A stretch of DNA of 64,000 bases from Coriobacteriia bacterium (GTDB lineage Bacteria > Actinomycetota > Coriobacteriia > Anaerosomatales > Anaerosomataceae), in the NCBI GenBank assembly GCA_030652115.1, contig JAUSBK010000007.1:414363-478362 (forward strand), read 5' to 3'. The translations under genes were made by a program, and so were the position numbers. Positions 44,736 through 52,655 of the stretch are shown here, one piece after another (positions within the stretch are counted from its first letter, which is position 1; every line of letters starts with the position of its first letter). Under the pieces are notes generated by a model. The model did no database searches, had not been told where the DNA came from, and worked only from the letters and a program-made list of their open reading frames with translations.

Positions 44736-45416
44736 GTGAGCGAAGGTCCGCAGGATGCAGACAGCGGCAGGTTCGCGGTGCTCGATGTCTTCGGTATCAC
44801 GCTCGAGGTAAGCAATCCGCGGCTCGCGGAGTTGCTGACGATGGACGCCTCCGATGCACTGACGTCCGACGTCCGCGATCTTGCCAGCGCCGACCGGCGG
44901 GCGGTGTCTGAGGCGCTGCCGGACTCTATCATCGCGATGCCCAACCCGCACTCGGAGGCGGCCGAGCGGACGCGTCGCGAGTTCCGCACGCTGGCCGATG
45001 CGCTTGCGGCGGACATCGGATTCACGGTCGAGTCGGATGGCACGTGGTGTTCGCCCACGGGTATCGACATCGTTATGCGCACCGTGGACCGGCCGCTCAC
45101 GCCAGCTGCTGCCGCGCACTACGTGAGCGAGGTCGCAGCAGTCACGGAGAGACTGCCCGAGACGAGCACGGTGCTGTTCGTGGTCGCCGACCAGCAGACC
45201 GCAGACGCCTTCAAAGTCGCGATACGTCAGCGGAAACTCCACAACCTGATGCGCACGATCGCGATCGACAGCCTCGAGAGCGTGCGCGAGATGCACGCCG
45301 ACGGCAGGCTCGATCATCGCCACGTGCTCGTGCTGCTCGCACCGATCGCGGACATCGACGTCGGCGAGATGATCGCGGTCTTCCGGGCTGGAGCACCGGC
45401 CCCCGGGGGGGACTGA
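44736..45416 (+). CDS. Protein of unknown function, 226 aa
   Basis: I do not recognise this protein. It is soluble, acidic and probably alpha/beta; residues about 10-60 read as a small sensor-like fold (FAVLDVFGITLEVSNPRLAE), the middle is helical, and the C-terminal half has buried beta-strand patterns (TVLFVVADQQTA, HVLVLLAPIADID). There is no signal peptide, membrane segment or catalytic motif. The GTG at 44736 follows GAGAGGAG. It overlaps the PHP phosphatase gene (TGATG) and so is probably co-translated with it. Confidence 0.6.
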   Translation: MSEGPQDADSGRFAVLDVFGITLEVSNPRLAELLTMDASDALTSDVRDLASADRRAVSEALPDSIIAMPNPHSEAAERTRREFRTLADALAADIGFTVESDGTWCSPTGIDIVMRTVDRPLTPAAAAHYVSEVAAVTERLPETSTVLFVVADQQTADAFKVAIRQRKLHNLMRTIAIDSLESVREMHADGRLDHRHVLVLLAPIADIDVGEMIAVFRAGAPAPGGD

Positions 45417-46237
45417 TGATCGACCTGCACGTCCACACGTGGCGATGCAGGCATGCGAACGGCACGGCTGAGGAGTACGTACGCGCGGCTGCGGCACAGG
45501 GTGTGCGTACGCTCGCATTCACCGAACATCTTCCGCTTCCCCCCGAACTCGCCGCGCGGGTCCCGGGCGCAGGGGGCTACGCGATGCCGGCTGAGGAGCT
45601 GCCCGCGTACGTCGCCGAGGTACGGGCAGCCGCGGACCTCGGCGTACAACTCGGCGTGGAGGTGCTTCTCGGCATCGAGGTCGACGCCGTGCCCGACGGG
45701 TTCGACCACGCGGCGGTCCTTCTCGGCGAGCATCCGTTCGACATGGTGCTGGGTTCGGTGCACTTCATCGATGACTGGGCCTTCGACGATCCGGGCCGTA
45801 CGGACGGCTACGATTCGTGGGACCTCGGCGCGCTGTGGGAGCGGTACTTCGACGACGTCATCGTCGCTGCGCGCAGCGGTCTGGCCGATGTGATGGCGCA
45901 TGCCGACCTCGTGAAGAAGTTCTGCAAGCGGCCAGACGGCCCGGTTGATCATCTGTATGCTGCCACCGCGGCGGCGCTTGCCGAGGCGGGCATGGCGGTC
46001 GAGGTGAACACCGCGGGGCTGCGCAAGCCGTGCCGCGAGCTTTACCCCGCGCCCGCGATGCTCGAAGCGTTGCGCCGCGAGGGCGTTGTGGCCACGATCG
46101 GATCGGACGCGCACGCTCCAGCCGACGTCGGCGCGGGTGCGCGAGAGGCCGTCGCCGCCCTCAGGGAGGCGGGCTACCGCTCCGTCGTGGTGTTCAGGAA
46201 CCGTACGGCCGAGGAGGTGGGCATCGATGACCTCTGA
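45416..46237 (+). CDS. PHP-family phosphatase, histidinol-phosphatase (HisK) like
   Basis: The 273-residue protein belongs to the PHP phosphoesterases. It has the metal motifs DLHVHTWRCRHANGTAEEY (residues 3-21), FTEHLPL, GIEVD, GSVHF, AHADLVKKF and a late IGSDAHAPAD. HisK-type histidinol phosphatases have this layout and length. No other his genes are close, so the substrate is uncertain. The ATG at 45416 shares bases with the stop of the upstream unknown gene. Confidence 0.85.
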   Translation: MIDLHVHTWRCRHANGTAEEYVRAAAAQGVRTLAFTEHLPLPPELAARVPGAGGYAMPAEELPAYVAEVRAAADLGVQLGVEVLLGIEVDAVPDGFDHAAVLLGEHPFDMVLGSVHFIDDWAFDDPGRTDGYDSWDLGALWERYFDDVIVAARSGLADVMAHADLVKKFCKRPDGPVDHLYAATAAALAEAGMAVEVNTAGLRKPCRELYPAPAMLEALRREGVVATIGSDAHAPADVGAGAREAVAALREAGYRSVVVFRNRTAEEVGIDDL

Positions 46238-47348
46238 GCCGCTGCTTACCGTCGGTGCGCTCACGGATGCGCTCGAGCTTCGCTTCCCGTCGCACTGGGC
46301 GGAGGGGTGGGACCGCGTGGGTCTGGTCTCGGGAGACCGTGGGACGCCCGTGACGGGGATCCTCGTGACGCTCGACGCGACTGCCGAGGCCGTGGACCGC
46401 GCTGTTGCTGCAGGCGCCAATGTCGTCGTGACCCATCATCCCGCCTACCTCGACCCGCCGGAGCGCGTGGAACGGGGCGCGGGTCCGGCCGGGGCACTTG
46501 CGGCCTCGCTCGCCGCTGGTGTCGCGCTCCTCGCCGCGCACACGAATCTCGATCGCGCGCCCGACGGCGCATCCGCACTCTCGCTCGCCCTCGGACTCGA
46601 GGTGCTCGGGCCGCTGGAGTCATCTGTCGAGGACGTCGTGGTCGTGACCACCTTTACGCCTCCCGGCGCAGTCGCGTCGCTCCGTGCGGCGATGGCCGAC
46701 GCCGGTGCAGGGCGGCTGGGCGAGTACGAGAACTGCGCGTTCAGCGCTGAGGGCACGGGGTACTTCGAGCCGCTCCCCGACGCGGAGCCTTCGGCCGGCG
46801 GGGGAGAGCGCGGGGTCGCCGAGGTCCGGCTGGAGATGGTCGCGCCGCCCTCGCGGATGCAGGCGGTCCTCGAGGCAGCCCGTTCGGCGCATCCCTACGA
46901 GGAGCCGGTCGTGCTGGCGGTCCCCGGCGTTCGTGCACGGGGCGTGGCGCGTCAGGGTCGCGTGTGCACGTGGCGGGCGGGTGCAACGCTCGGCGACCTT
47001 GCGGCTCAGGTGAGTGCCGCGCTCGGTGTGGCGTGCCGGGTCTGGGGCGATCCAGGGCGGGCCGTGGAGCGTGTCGCGGTGGCCAATGGTTCGGCGGGCT
47101 CGCTCATCGGCCTGGCGCTACGGTCCGCAGATACCCTGGTGGCAGGTGAGGTGCGGTATCATGACGCCCTGGCGGCTTCGGCGAACGGCCTTGCGATCAT
47201 CGAGGCCGGTCACGATGCAACCGAATGGCCGATCGTGCGCGTGCTGGCAGGCGCGGTCCGGGACGTCGCCGCTGGCGCCGTGCCCGTGACCGAGGAGGAA
47301 CCGGCGTGCGGGTGGTGGACGATGGAGGAGCCGAATGTCGGACGGTGA
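46227..47348 (+). CDS. Nif3-like dinuclear metal center protein (DUF34/YqfO type)
   Basis: The 373-residue protein is a Nif3/DUF34 member with a central inserted PII-like domain (YqfO form). The N-terminal half has WDRVGLVSGD, LVTLDATAEAVDRA and VVTHHPAYL, the C-terminal half SLIGLA and a late ALAxxGLAIIEAGHDATEWP-type block that carries metal ligands. These proteins form hexameric rings with two metals per subunit; some are annotated as GTP cyclohydrolase I type 2, but the function is unsettled. The order nif3, zinc-ribbon gene, rnhA matches the Rv2230c-Rv2229c-Rv2228c cluster of Mycobacterium. Confidence 0.9.
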   Translation: MTSEPLLTVGALTDALELRFPSHWAEGWDRVGLVSGDRGTPVTGILVTLDATAEAVDRAVAAGANVVVTHHPAYLDPPERVERGAGPAGALAASLAAGVALLAAHTNLDRAPDGASALSLALGLEVLGPLESSVEDVVVVTTFTPPGAVASLRAAMADAGAGRLGEYENCAFSAEGTGYFEPLPDAEPSAGGGERGVAEVRLEMVAPPSRMQAVLEAARSAHPYEEPVVLAVPGVRARGVARQGRVCTWRAGATLGDLAAQVSAALGVACRVWGDPGRAVERVAVANGSAGSLIGLALRSADTLVAGEVRYHDALAASANGLAIIEAGHDATEWPIVRVLAGAVRDVAAGAVPVTEEEPACGWWTMEEPNVGR

Positions 47349-48057
47349 CACGCTCGTTGCTCTAACGGAGCAGGATCTCGAGATCGCCCGGTCCGAGAAG
47401 GCCCTCGACGAGCTGCCGGAGAAGCGCGCCGTGCTCCAGCTGCGAAAGCGGCTGCGGGAGATCGAGGCCGTTCGGAACAAGGCGCAGGCCTACTGCCACA
47501 AGCTCGACGCCATGATCACGCACTCGAATGATGACGCCACGTCCATCCAGACGAAGATCGACGCCGAGCAGGCCAAGGTCCTCTCCGGCGAGGTGACGAA
47601 CCCCAAGGAGTTGCAGAATCTCACCCGCGAGCTCGACGCGCTCAAGCGCCGCAAGGACGCGATCGAGTTCGAGGAGCTGGGACTCATGGAGAAGGCCGAG
47701 GCGGGCACAGCGCAGCTCGAGAAGGTCGAGGCAGCGCTCACGGAGGGCGCCGCCAGGGAAGCCGGGCTCATCGCGGAGTTCAAGGCCAAGGGCGGTGAAC
47801 TGCAGACACGGATCGGGCGGATGCGGGAAGACCGCGAGAAGCTGGCCAAGACGCTGCCGGCAGATCTGCGCGCCCGGTACGAGTCGCTGAGAGAGAGCAA
47901 GCACGGAATCGCGGTCGGCATCCTGAAAGGCGAGCTCTGTACCGCCTGCAGGACGCAGATTCCCTCGCATGAGGCCCAGGCACTCCACGCCGGGCCGGAG
48001 GTGGCCGAATGCCCCAACTGCAAGCGGCTGCTCGTGGTCGGACTCGAGGCCGAGTGA
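47335..48057 (+). CDS. C4-type zinc-ribbon protein with long coiled coil
   Basis: The 240-residue protein is mostly a long charged coiled coil (about 10-180, heptad-like Leu/Ala with many Lys and Glu), followed by a zinc ribbon with CTACRTQIPSHE and CPNCKRLL (C-x2-C...C-x2-C). It resembles the CT398/Rv2229c family, of unclear function, with proposed roles in protein interaction or secretion. It overlaps nif3 by 14 bp and rnhA by 4 bp, and the cluster is conserved in Actinobacteria. Confidence 0.9.
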   Translation: MSDGDTLVALTEQDLEIARSEKALDELPEKRAVLQLRKRLREIEAVRNKAQAYCHKLDAMITHSNDDATSIQTKIDAEQAKVLSGEVTNPKELQNLTRELDALKRRKDAIEFEELGLMEKAEAGTAQLEKVEAALTEGAAREAGLIAEFKAKGGELQTRIGRMREDREKLAKTLPADLRARYESLRESKHGIAVGILKGELCTACRTQIPSHEAQALHAGPEVAECPNCKRLLVVGLEAE

Positions 48058-48515
48058 GCGTGTCGTGGGTCCTCAACAGTGACGGGGGCGCGCGCGGGAA
48101 TCCCGGTCCCGGGGGTGTGGGCATCGTCCTGAGGCGTCCTGACGGATCGGTCGCGGCGCGCGGGGGAGCGTTCCTCGGCAGCGTCACCAACAACGTCGCC
48201 GAGTACGAGGCGCTCCTGTGGGGCATGCGCGCAGCGCTAGCCCTCGGGTCCACGGAGTTGCTGGTTAAGGCCGACAGCGAACTGGTGATCAAGCAGCTGC
48301 GCGGCGAGTATCGGGTGAAGAACGAGGGGCTGAAGCCGCTGTTCCTGCAGGCGCAGGCGCTTCGGCGGGAGTTCTCCTCGATCGAGTTCACGCACGTCCG
48401 CCGTGCCGAGAACGCCGATGCGGATGCGCTTGCGAACGAGGCGATGGACGGGCGGTGTCTCGTCGGCGACGCGCCCGAGCCGCCAGGTCATGGCAGTGGG
48501 CGTCTGTTCGAGTAG
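48054..48515 (+). CDS. rnhA: Ribonuclease H type I (single-domain)
   Basis: RNase HI degrades RNA in RNA-DNA hybrids. The 153-residue protein keeps the four acidic residues: Asp in LNSDGGARGNPGPGGVG, Glu in NNVAEYEALLWGM, Asp in LVKADSELVIKQL and Asp in ENADADALANEAMD. In Mycobacterium the same gene is fused to a CobC-like phosphatase; here CobC is a separate gene at 28179. I use the GTG at 48054 (4-bp overlap); the GTG at 48060 also fits. Confidence 0.92.
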   Translation: MSVSWVLNSDGGARGNPGPGGVGIVLRRPDGSVAARGGAFLGSVTNNVAEYEALLWGMRAALALGSTELLVKADSELVIKQLRGEYRVKNEGLKPLFLQAQALRREFSSIEFTHVRRAENADADALANEAMDGRCLVGDAPEPPGHGSGRLFE

Positions 48516-48527
48516 GGAGGTCCTGCC

Positions 48528-48899
48528 GTGTACGATCTCATGGTCCGCGGGCACTTCGATGCCGCACATGCGCTGGATGGATACCCGGGCGAGTGCTGCA
48601 AGCTTCACGGTCACACGTGGGACATCGAGGTCGTCGTGCGGGGATCCAAGCTCGACGAGGTCGGGATCGTCTACGACTTCAAGACGCTGAAGGACGATTT
48701 GGCCGCGGTGCTCGAGCCGCTCGACCATGCGTATCTCAACGAGGTCCCGCCGTTCGATCGCCTGAATCCGACCGCCGAGAACCTTTCACGACACATCTTC
48801 GAGCGGCTCGCCGAGCTCGTGGGTCCGGCGGTGACCCTTGTTGAGGTCGCGGTCTGGGAGTCGCCGGTGGCGAAGATCACCTATCGGCCGGGGGAATAA
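48528..48899 (+). CDS. queD: 6-carboxy-tetrahydropterin synthase QueD (PTPS family)
   Basis: The 123-residue protein is a PTPS-fold enzyme with zinc histidines (His14, His27, His29 in GHFDAAHAL and CCKLHGH), a catalytic Cys in the ECCKLHGHTW region, and the late Glu in VWESP. QueD makes the 7-deazaguanine precursor for queuosine. No queC, queE or queF is near, so a pterin role cannot be excluded. The GTG start follows GGGAGG. Transcription from this gene runs into a gap that holds a convergent candidate RNA. Confidence 0.88.
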   Translation: MYDLMVRGHFDAAHALDGYPGECCKLHGHTWDIEVVVRGSKLDEVGIVYDFKTLKDDLAAVLEPLDHAYLNEVPPFDRLNPTAENLSRHIFERLAELVGPAVTLVEVAVWESPVAKITYRPGE

Positions 48900-48931
48900 C
48901 CGCGCTGCTGCACACGGCGAGGACGTGCGAA

Positions 48932-48950
48932 GGGGCCGCAGAGCGGCCCC
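48932..48950. terminator. Strong GC hairpin between queD and a convergent candidate RNA
   Basis: GGGGCCGC (48932-48939) and GCGGCCCC (48943-48950) pair perfectly with a 3-base loop, 33 bases after the queD stop. It is flanked by GAAAAA on the plus side, so it lacks a T-tract for queD. It may still act as a bidirectional stop for queD and for the minus-strand RNA that ends here. Confidence 0.45.
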
Positions 48951-48951
48951 G

Positions 48952-49134
48952 AAAAAGCAGGTGTCCCGAGAAACCCAGCCTGCGTGATCCGTAATCCCCA
49001 AGCTTCCCGTTTCTTACTCTCGAGAACCACGACGGTTCCGGTCAGCTTTCGCGAACCTTCTCCGCGAGGACCCCTTCGAGCAGCTACTGGTACGCTGGCT
49101 TTCAGGTTCCGCTCGGCCCGACTTCTCGGGACGC
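48952..49134 (-). ncRNA. Candidate structured RNA of about 183 nt, minus strand
   Basis: The 485-bp gap between queD and the DtxR-type gene has no credible protein gene. On the minus strand a near-consensus promoter (49140-49168) would start an RNA near 49134. Its ends form a perfect 10-bp closing stem, GTCCCGAGAA (49132-49123) with TTCTCGGGAC (48972-48963). The 3' end has GCAGG...CCTGC followed by TTTTT (48952-48956). Internal hairpins include TCGCG/CGCGA and GAACC/GGTTC. Length and end-to-end pairing resemble 6S RNA, but I cannot confirm that family. The terminator hairpin and the closing stem share bases, so two exclusive folds are possible. Confidence 0.5.
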
Positions 49135-49139
49135 CCCTC

Positions 49140-49168
49140 ACTCTACGAGTCCCACCGGAGCGCGTCAA
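49140..49168 (-). promoter_or_regulatory. Strong minus-strand promoter upstream of the candidate structured RNA
   Basis: On the minus strand TTGACG (49168-49163) and TAGAGT (49145-49140) are exactly 17 bp apart, one of the best promoter matches in the window. The only downstream content on this strand is the structured region to about 48952. Confidence 0.6.
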
Positions 49169-49301
49169 CAGGAATTCCGGAAATGGTATCAGTATGCGAT
49201 GAGCGGTATGTCGCGTGGTGCATACGGGCGAATATGGAGGACCAGAGGTACTGGGGGACGTGTTCCTTGAGGACGAGTGGCTGAGCAACGATGAGGGCAA
49301 A

Positions 49302-49320
49302 TTAGCATAGCCTAACAACG
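49302..49320. promoter_or_regulatory. Iron-box-like operator (DtxR/IdeR type) before the regulator and feoB
   Basis: TTAGCATAGCCTAACAACG matches 13 of 19 positions of the DtxR/IdeR box TTAGGTTAGCCTAACCTAA, including the central TAGCCTAAC. It overlaps the -35 of the promoter for the regulator-feoB operon, which fits metal-dependent autorepression. Confidence 0.6.
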
Positions 49321-49336
49321 CCGACTACCGTATACT
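49308..49336 (+). promoter_or_regulatory. Promoter of the DtxR-type regulator / feoB operon
   Basis: TATACT (49331-49336) is a strong -10. At 17-bp spacing the -35 would be TAGCCT (49308-49313), a poor match that lies inside the iron box. The predicted start is near 49343, leaving a leader of about 42 nt. Confidence 0.5.
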
Positions 49337-49384
49337 CAACCTGCGTTTCCTATCTGCTGCAGCGCTGAACCGGAGGGTCGTTCC

Positions 49385-50074
49385 ATGCCGAGCGCAACGA
49401 TCGAGGAGTACCTCGAGTCCATCTACAAGCTCGCCGAGAAGGGGCCGGTGCGTCCGGGGCAGGTGGCGGAGGCCATGAGCGTGTCGGCGCCCACGGTGAC
49501 CGCAACCCTCGGTAGGCTGCAGGCCGCCGGGCTGATCGACCGTCCCGACGGGGGAGTCGAGCTCACGTTGTCCGGACGGCGAGGAGCCCTGGATATCATC
49601 CGCCGCCACCGGCTTTCCGAGCGTTTCCTCGTCGACGTCCTCAAACTCCCCTGGGCGGAGGTCCACGAGGAGGCGTGTCAGCTGGAGCACGCATTGTCGC
49701 CGCGGGTACAGGAGGCGCTCGAGCGCTTCATGGACAACCCGGACGTGTGCCCGCACGGACACCCCATCCCGAGCGCAGATGGCGCCATTGCCGAGCAGGT
49801 AGGCGCGCCATTGTGCGAGTCGGGCTCGGGAGACGAAGTGAGGATCGTCCGCATCGAGGACGAGGACGGAGAACTGCTCTCGTACCTCTCCTCGCTCGGG
49901 ATGTTCCCCGGCACCGCCGTGCGCGTCTGCGACATCGCTCCGTTCAAAGGACCGCTCATGGTCGAGGTCGGCGATGCGAAGTACGCGCTCGGACGTGAGA
50001 TCGCCGAGAAGATCGTCGTCGCCGGTACTCACGGTCGGCCAAGGCGGATGCGCAGAGGCGGGGGCCGCCGGTGA
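49385..50074 (+). CDS. DtxR-family metal-dependent repressor with C-terminal FeoA-like domain
   Basis: The 229-residue protein has an N-terminal winged helix (VAEAMSVSAPTVTATLGRLQ recognition region), a dimerisation/metal domain and a C-terminal FeoA/SH3-like domain (about 150-215, LGMFPGTAVRVCDIAPFKGP). Metal-site residues are mixed: Glu8 and Glu11 match the acidic pair of MntR, while Cys98 with Glu101 and His102 (EEACQLEHALS) matches the Cys site of DtxR/IdeR. Iron is favoured because feoB follows with a 4-bp overlap and an iron box precedes it, but Mn cannot be excluded. The ATG follows GGAGG at 49373. Confidence 0.9.
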   Translation: MPSATIEEYLESIYKLAEKGPVRPGQVAEAMSVSAPTVTATLGRLQAAGLIDRPDGGVELTLSGRRGALDIIRRHRLSERFLVDVLKLPWAEVHEEACQLEHALSPRVQEALERFMDNPDVCPHGHPIPSADGAIAEQVGAPLCESGSGDEVRIVRIEDEDGELLSYLSSLGMFPGTAVRVCDIAPFKGPLMVEVGDAKYALGREIAEKIVVAGTHGRPRRMRRGGGRR

Positions 50075-52077
50075 GCGGCAGCTGTGGCGAGTCAGTTTCA
50101 GGCCCGTTCGCACGGCCGTCGGGTGATTTGGTCATTGCGATCGCGGGCAATCCCAACGTCGGCAAGTCGAGTCTGTTCAACGCGTTCACGGGCCTCGGAG
50201 TCGAGACGGCCCACTACCCGGGCACGACGCAGGAGGTCCATGTCGCATCGGCCCGCGCCGGCGAACGGACGCTGGGTGTGGTGGACCTTCCCGGGACGTA
50301 CACGCTCGGAGGCGACTCTGAGGAAGCGGTGGTGGCGCGAAGAGCTCTCGCCGATTTGGCCCCGGACGTCGTGGTGGTCGTGCTGGACTCGCTCAACCTC
50401 GCGCGCACGCTGTACCTGGCCCTTGAGATCCTGGACCGTGAGCACCGCGTCGTCCTGGCCGTGAACCTCGCCGACGAAGCACGTCGTACGGGCATCGCGG
50501 TGGACGTTGACGGGCTGGGTCGGACATTGGGCGTTCTCGCGGTATCGACGGTGGCCACACAGGGGATGGGTCTCAAGAACGTCGTTGAGGCTGCGTTCGC
50601 ATCTGCCTCCCACGAAGCGCCCTCGCCGGTGGGCTACAGCGCGGACTACGAAGCGCTCATAGAGCCGTTGTCCCGTGAGTGCGAGGACATTGTATGCCGT
50701 CCCCTCGGTCTGTCTGCGCGTGCGTGCGCGCTCGCGCTCCTTGAGGGCCAGGCGGAAGTGGTCGCCGGGGTCGATGAAGGTGTCCTCGCGCGGGCGGCCA
50801 GCGTGGAGGCGACGATCAAGTCGCACTTCGGAGAGTCGGCGTTGCTGCATCTGTCTCGCGAACGTCACGGTGCTGCCGGGGTGATTGGCGAGGACGTCGT
50901 CTCGCGCGTGGAGCCGAAGGGTCGCCTGTCTCGCGACGCGTGGTCCCTCACGACCTGGCCCTGGACCGGTGTACCGTTGGCGATCCTGGTGGCCGGGTCG
51001 ATCTTCGCCTTCCTCTTCTTCGCCGGCTCGATTCTCGCCAGTGCGTTCAGTGCCGTGTGGGGGACGTACGCATCCCCCGGGATTACCGCTCTCATCCAGG
51101 CGATCGCCGGTGAGGGAACGACCGCACGCGTGCTGACTTGGGGTTTCGATGCAGGCATCGAGGCGGCACTTTCGGTGGGCCTGCCGTACATCCTCGTCTT
51201 CTACGTGCTCCTCGGTCTCCTGGAAGACAGCGGTTATCTCAACTCGCTTGCGTTCCTGACCGACCGGTTCATGCACCGCCTCGGACTGCACGGGCGTGCA
51301 GTGATTCCACTTGTCGCGGGTGCGGGATGTAGTGTCCCCGCCCTCCTCGCCACGCGTTCTCTCGGAACGAAGCGCGAACGTCTCATCGCGTCGACGCTGG
51401 TGATGTTCGTTCCGTGCAGCGCGCGCACATCGGTCATTCTCGGTGCCGTCGGGCACTACGTAGGCTGGCAGTACACGTTGTTGGTCATGGGACTCGTCTT
51501 CGGCATGTGGCTGACCATCGCGTTCGTCTTACAACGGATGATCCCGGGCGAGTCGGGCGGACTTGTCATGGAGATGTTCCCGTTCCGGCGACCGTCCCTG
51601 AAGCGGGTCCTGAGCAAGGCCTGGACGCAGTTCCGGGAGTTCTTGTTCGTAGCCACCCCCATTGTGGTCATCGGGAGTCTCGTCCTCGGCGCTCTGTACG
51701 AGAACGGCTGGCTGATGAATGTGAGCAAGCCGCTCGATCCGATTGTGGGGGTCTGGCTGGGACTGCCTGCGGTGGCTGGCGTGACGCTGCTGATGGGTGC
51801 CCTGCGCAATGAACTGGCGCTCCAGCTGCTCGTGGTGCTCGCAGTCTCCACCGCTGGTTATGCGGGCGCGCAGATCACCGACATCATGAGCGGTGCTGAT
51901 CTTGTGGTCTTCGCGCTCGTGAACACGATTGCGTTCCCGTGCCTGTCTGCCGTCGCGGTCTTCTGGCGGAGGAACGGTCTTCCGAAGACTCTCGCGGTGA
52001 TGGGGGCGAGCGTTTCGCTTGCCCTCGTGATCGGCGGCGTGGTGGCCCGCGTCCTTCCGCTACTCGGACTCGAGTAG
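50071..52077 (+). CDS. feoB: Ferrous iron transport protein FeoB
   Basis: FeoB imports Fe(II) across the cytoplasmic membrane. The 668-residue protein has an N-terminal G-protein domain (GNPNVGKSSLFNAFTG, DLPGTYTL, NLADEAR as the G4 motif), a helical linker and about ten membrane segments with two Gate motifs (LPYILVFYVLLGLLEDSGYL; GAGCSVPALLATR). NLADEA replaces the usual NMMDEA-type G4 but keeps the key Asn and Asp. FeoA is not a separate gene: the FeoA-like domain is fused to the regulator upstream. This arrangement suggests uptake controlled by the adjacent repressor. Confidence 0.94.
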   Translation: MSGSCGESVSGPFARPSGDLVIAIAGNPNVGKSSLFNAFTGLGVETAHYPGTTQEVHVASARAGERTLGVVDLPGTYTLGGDSEEAVVARRALADLAPDVVVVVLDSLNLARTLYLALEILDREHRVVLAVNLADEARRTGIAVDVDGLGRTLGVLAVSTVATQGMGLKNVVEAAFASASHEAPSPVGYSADYEALIEPLSRECEDIVCRPLGLSARACALALLEGQAEVVAGVDEGVLARAASVEATIKSHFGESALLHLSRERHGAAGVIGEDVVSRVEPKGRLSRDAWSLTTWPWTGVPLAILVAGSIFAFLFFAGSILASAFSAVWGTYASPGITALIQAIAGEGTTARVLTWGFDAGIEAALSVGLPYILVFYVLLGLLEDSGYLNSLAFLTDRFMHRLGLHGRAVIPLVAGAGCSVPALLATRSLGTKRERLIASTLVMFVPCSARTSVILGAVGHYVGWQYTLLVMGLVFGMWLTIAFVLQRMIPGESGGLVMEMFPFRRPSLKRVLSKAWTQFREFLFVATPIVVIGSLVLGALYENGWLMNVSKPLDPIVGVWLGLPAVAGVTLLMGALRNELALQLLVVLAVSTAGYAGAQITDIMSGADLVVFALVNTIAFPCLSAVAVFWRRNGLPKTLAVMGASVSLALVIGGVVARVLPLLGLE

Positions 52078-52092
52078 AGGCGCGCGAACGCT

Positions 52093-52109
52093 CCGGGAGC
52101 ACCTCCCGG
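52093..52109 (+). terminator. Hairpin after feoB
   Basis: CCGGGAG (52093-52099) pairs with CTCCCGG (52103-52109) over a 3-base loop, 16 bases after the feoB stop. No T-run follows, so its role as a terminator is only likely by position. Confidence 0.35.
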
Positions 52110-52135
52110 TGGCTCCATCGGGTGTCAGGGACGTC

Positions 52136-52164
52136 TTGTATACCGAACATACGTTCGATATACT
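52136..52164 (+). promoter_or_regulatory. SOS-controlled promoter of the DUF6504-dnaE2 operon
   Basis: TTGTAT (52136-52141) and TATACT (52159-52164) are 17 bp apart. The spacer contains CGAACATACGTTCG (52144-52157), a perfect LexA box of the Gram-positive type (CGAAC-N4-GTTCG). LexA binding would cover the whole promoter, so the operon should be induced by DNA damage. Confidence 0.85.
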
Positions 52165-52231
52165 CGGCATGCCGGGTGTGGACCCCTGAAGCTCCTTCCA
52201 CACTCGGCCTCACTCTCGAAGGACGTCTCCC

Positions 52232-52648
52232 ATGGGCCGCAATCGCGCGATCAAAACGTTCGACCCCCGCACCACCGGGCAGTCGCTCGACCTGTTCACC
52301 GCAACCGATACGCGCGCGCCCGTCATCGTGGAGTTGCTCAAGAGTCCGTGGATCGTTCGCGCTTCCGAGCTGGTGCCGTCCGCGTCAGGTCTTGCGGGTA
52401 AGCGGCGCGAGCGAGAGACCGAGGTCGTCTGGGATGCTGGCCGCGCCGCTCCGCGCTCGTTCGTGCTCGACGGCCGCCGACACATCGTCGATGCGGTCGT
52501 GCAGTCGTGGGCGGTCGAGCGCGCCTGGTGGGACCCGCGCAAGCGCCTGAGCCGCCGCTGCTTCCGGGTGCTCACGCGCGGCGGTCTCTACGATCTCGCG
52601 TACGATCGCATCGGCGAGCGCTGGCTGCTTGCCGGCGTCGTGGACTAG
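52232..52648 (+). CDS. DUF6504-like small protein, first gene of the SOS operon
   Basis: The 138-residue protein carries an N-terminal part with no clear features and a C-terminal half with many Trp and Arg residues (WWDPRKRLSRRCFRVLTRGG then YDLAYDRIGERWLL), which resembles the DUF6504 proteins found next to dnaE2 and translesion polymerases in Actinobacteria. The function is unknown. The ATG at 52232 follows GAAGGACG. dnaE2 starts 7 bp after its stop, so both share the LexA-box promoter. Confidence 0.75.
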   Translation: MGRNRAIKTFDPRTTGQSLDLFTATDTRAPVIVELLKSPWIVRASELVPSASGLAGKRRERETEVVWDAGRAAPRSFVLDGRRHIVDAVVQSWAVERAWWDPRKRLSRRCFRVLTRGGLYDLAYDRIGERWLLAGVVD

Positions 52649-52655
52649 AGACGCC

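Noticed and set aside
48952..49134. tmRNA or SRP RNA in the queD-regulator gap
   Set aside because: No CCA-type tRNA-like end, no tag frame, and none of the conserved SRP core (GGUCAGG...GGAAGG) was found on either strand.
48881..49318. A 145-codon minus-strand frame in the queD-regulator gap
   Set aside because: It has Ser/Arg/Pro-rich low-complexity composition, no ribosome binding site, and crosses the candidate promoter and RNA. A structured RNA explains the region better.
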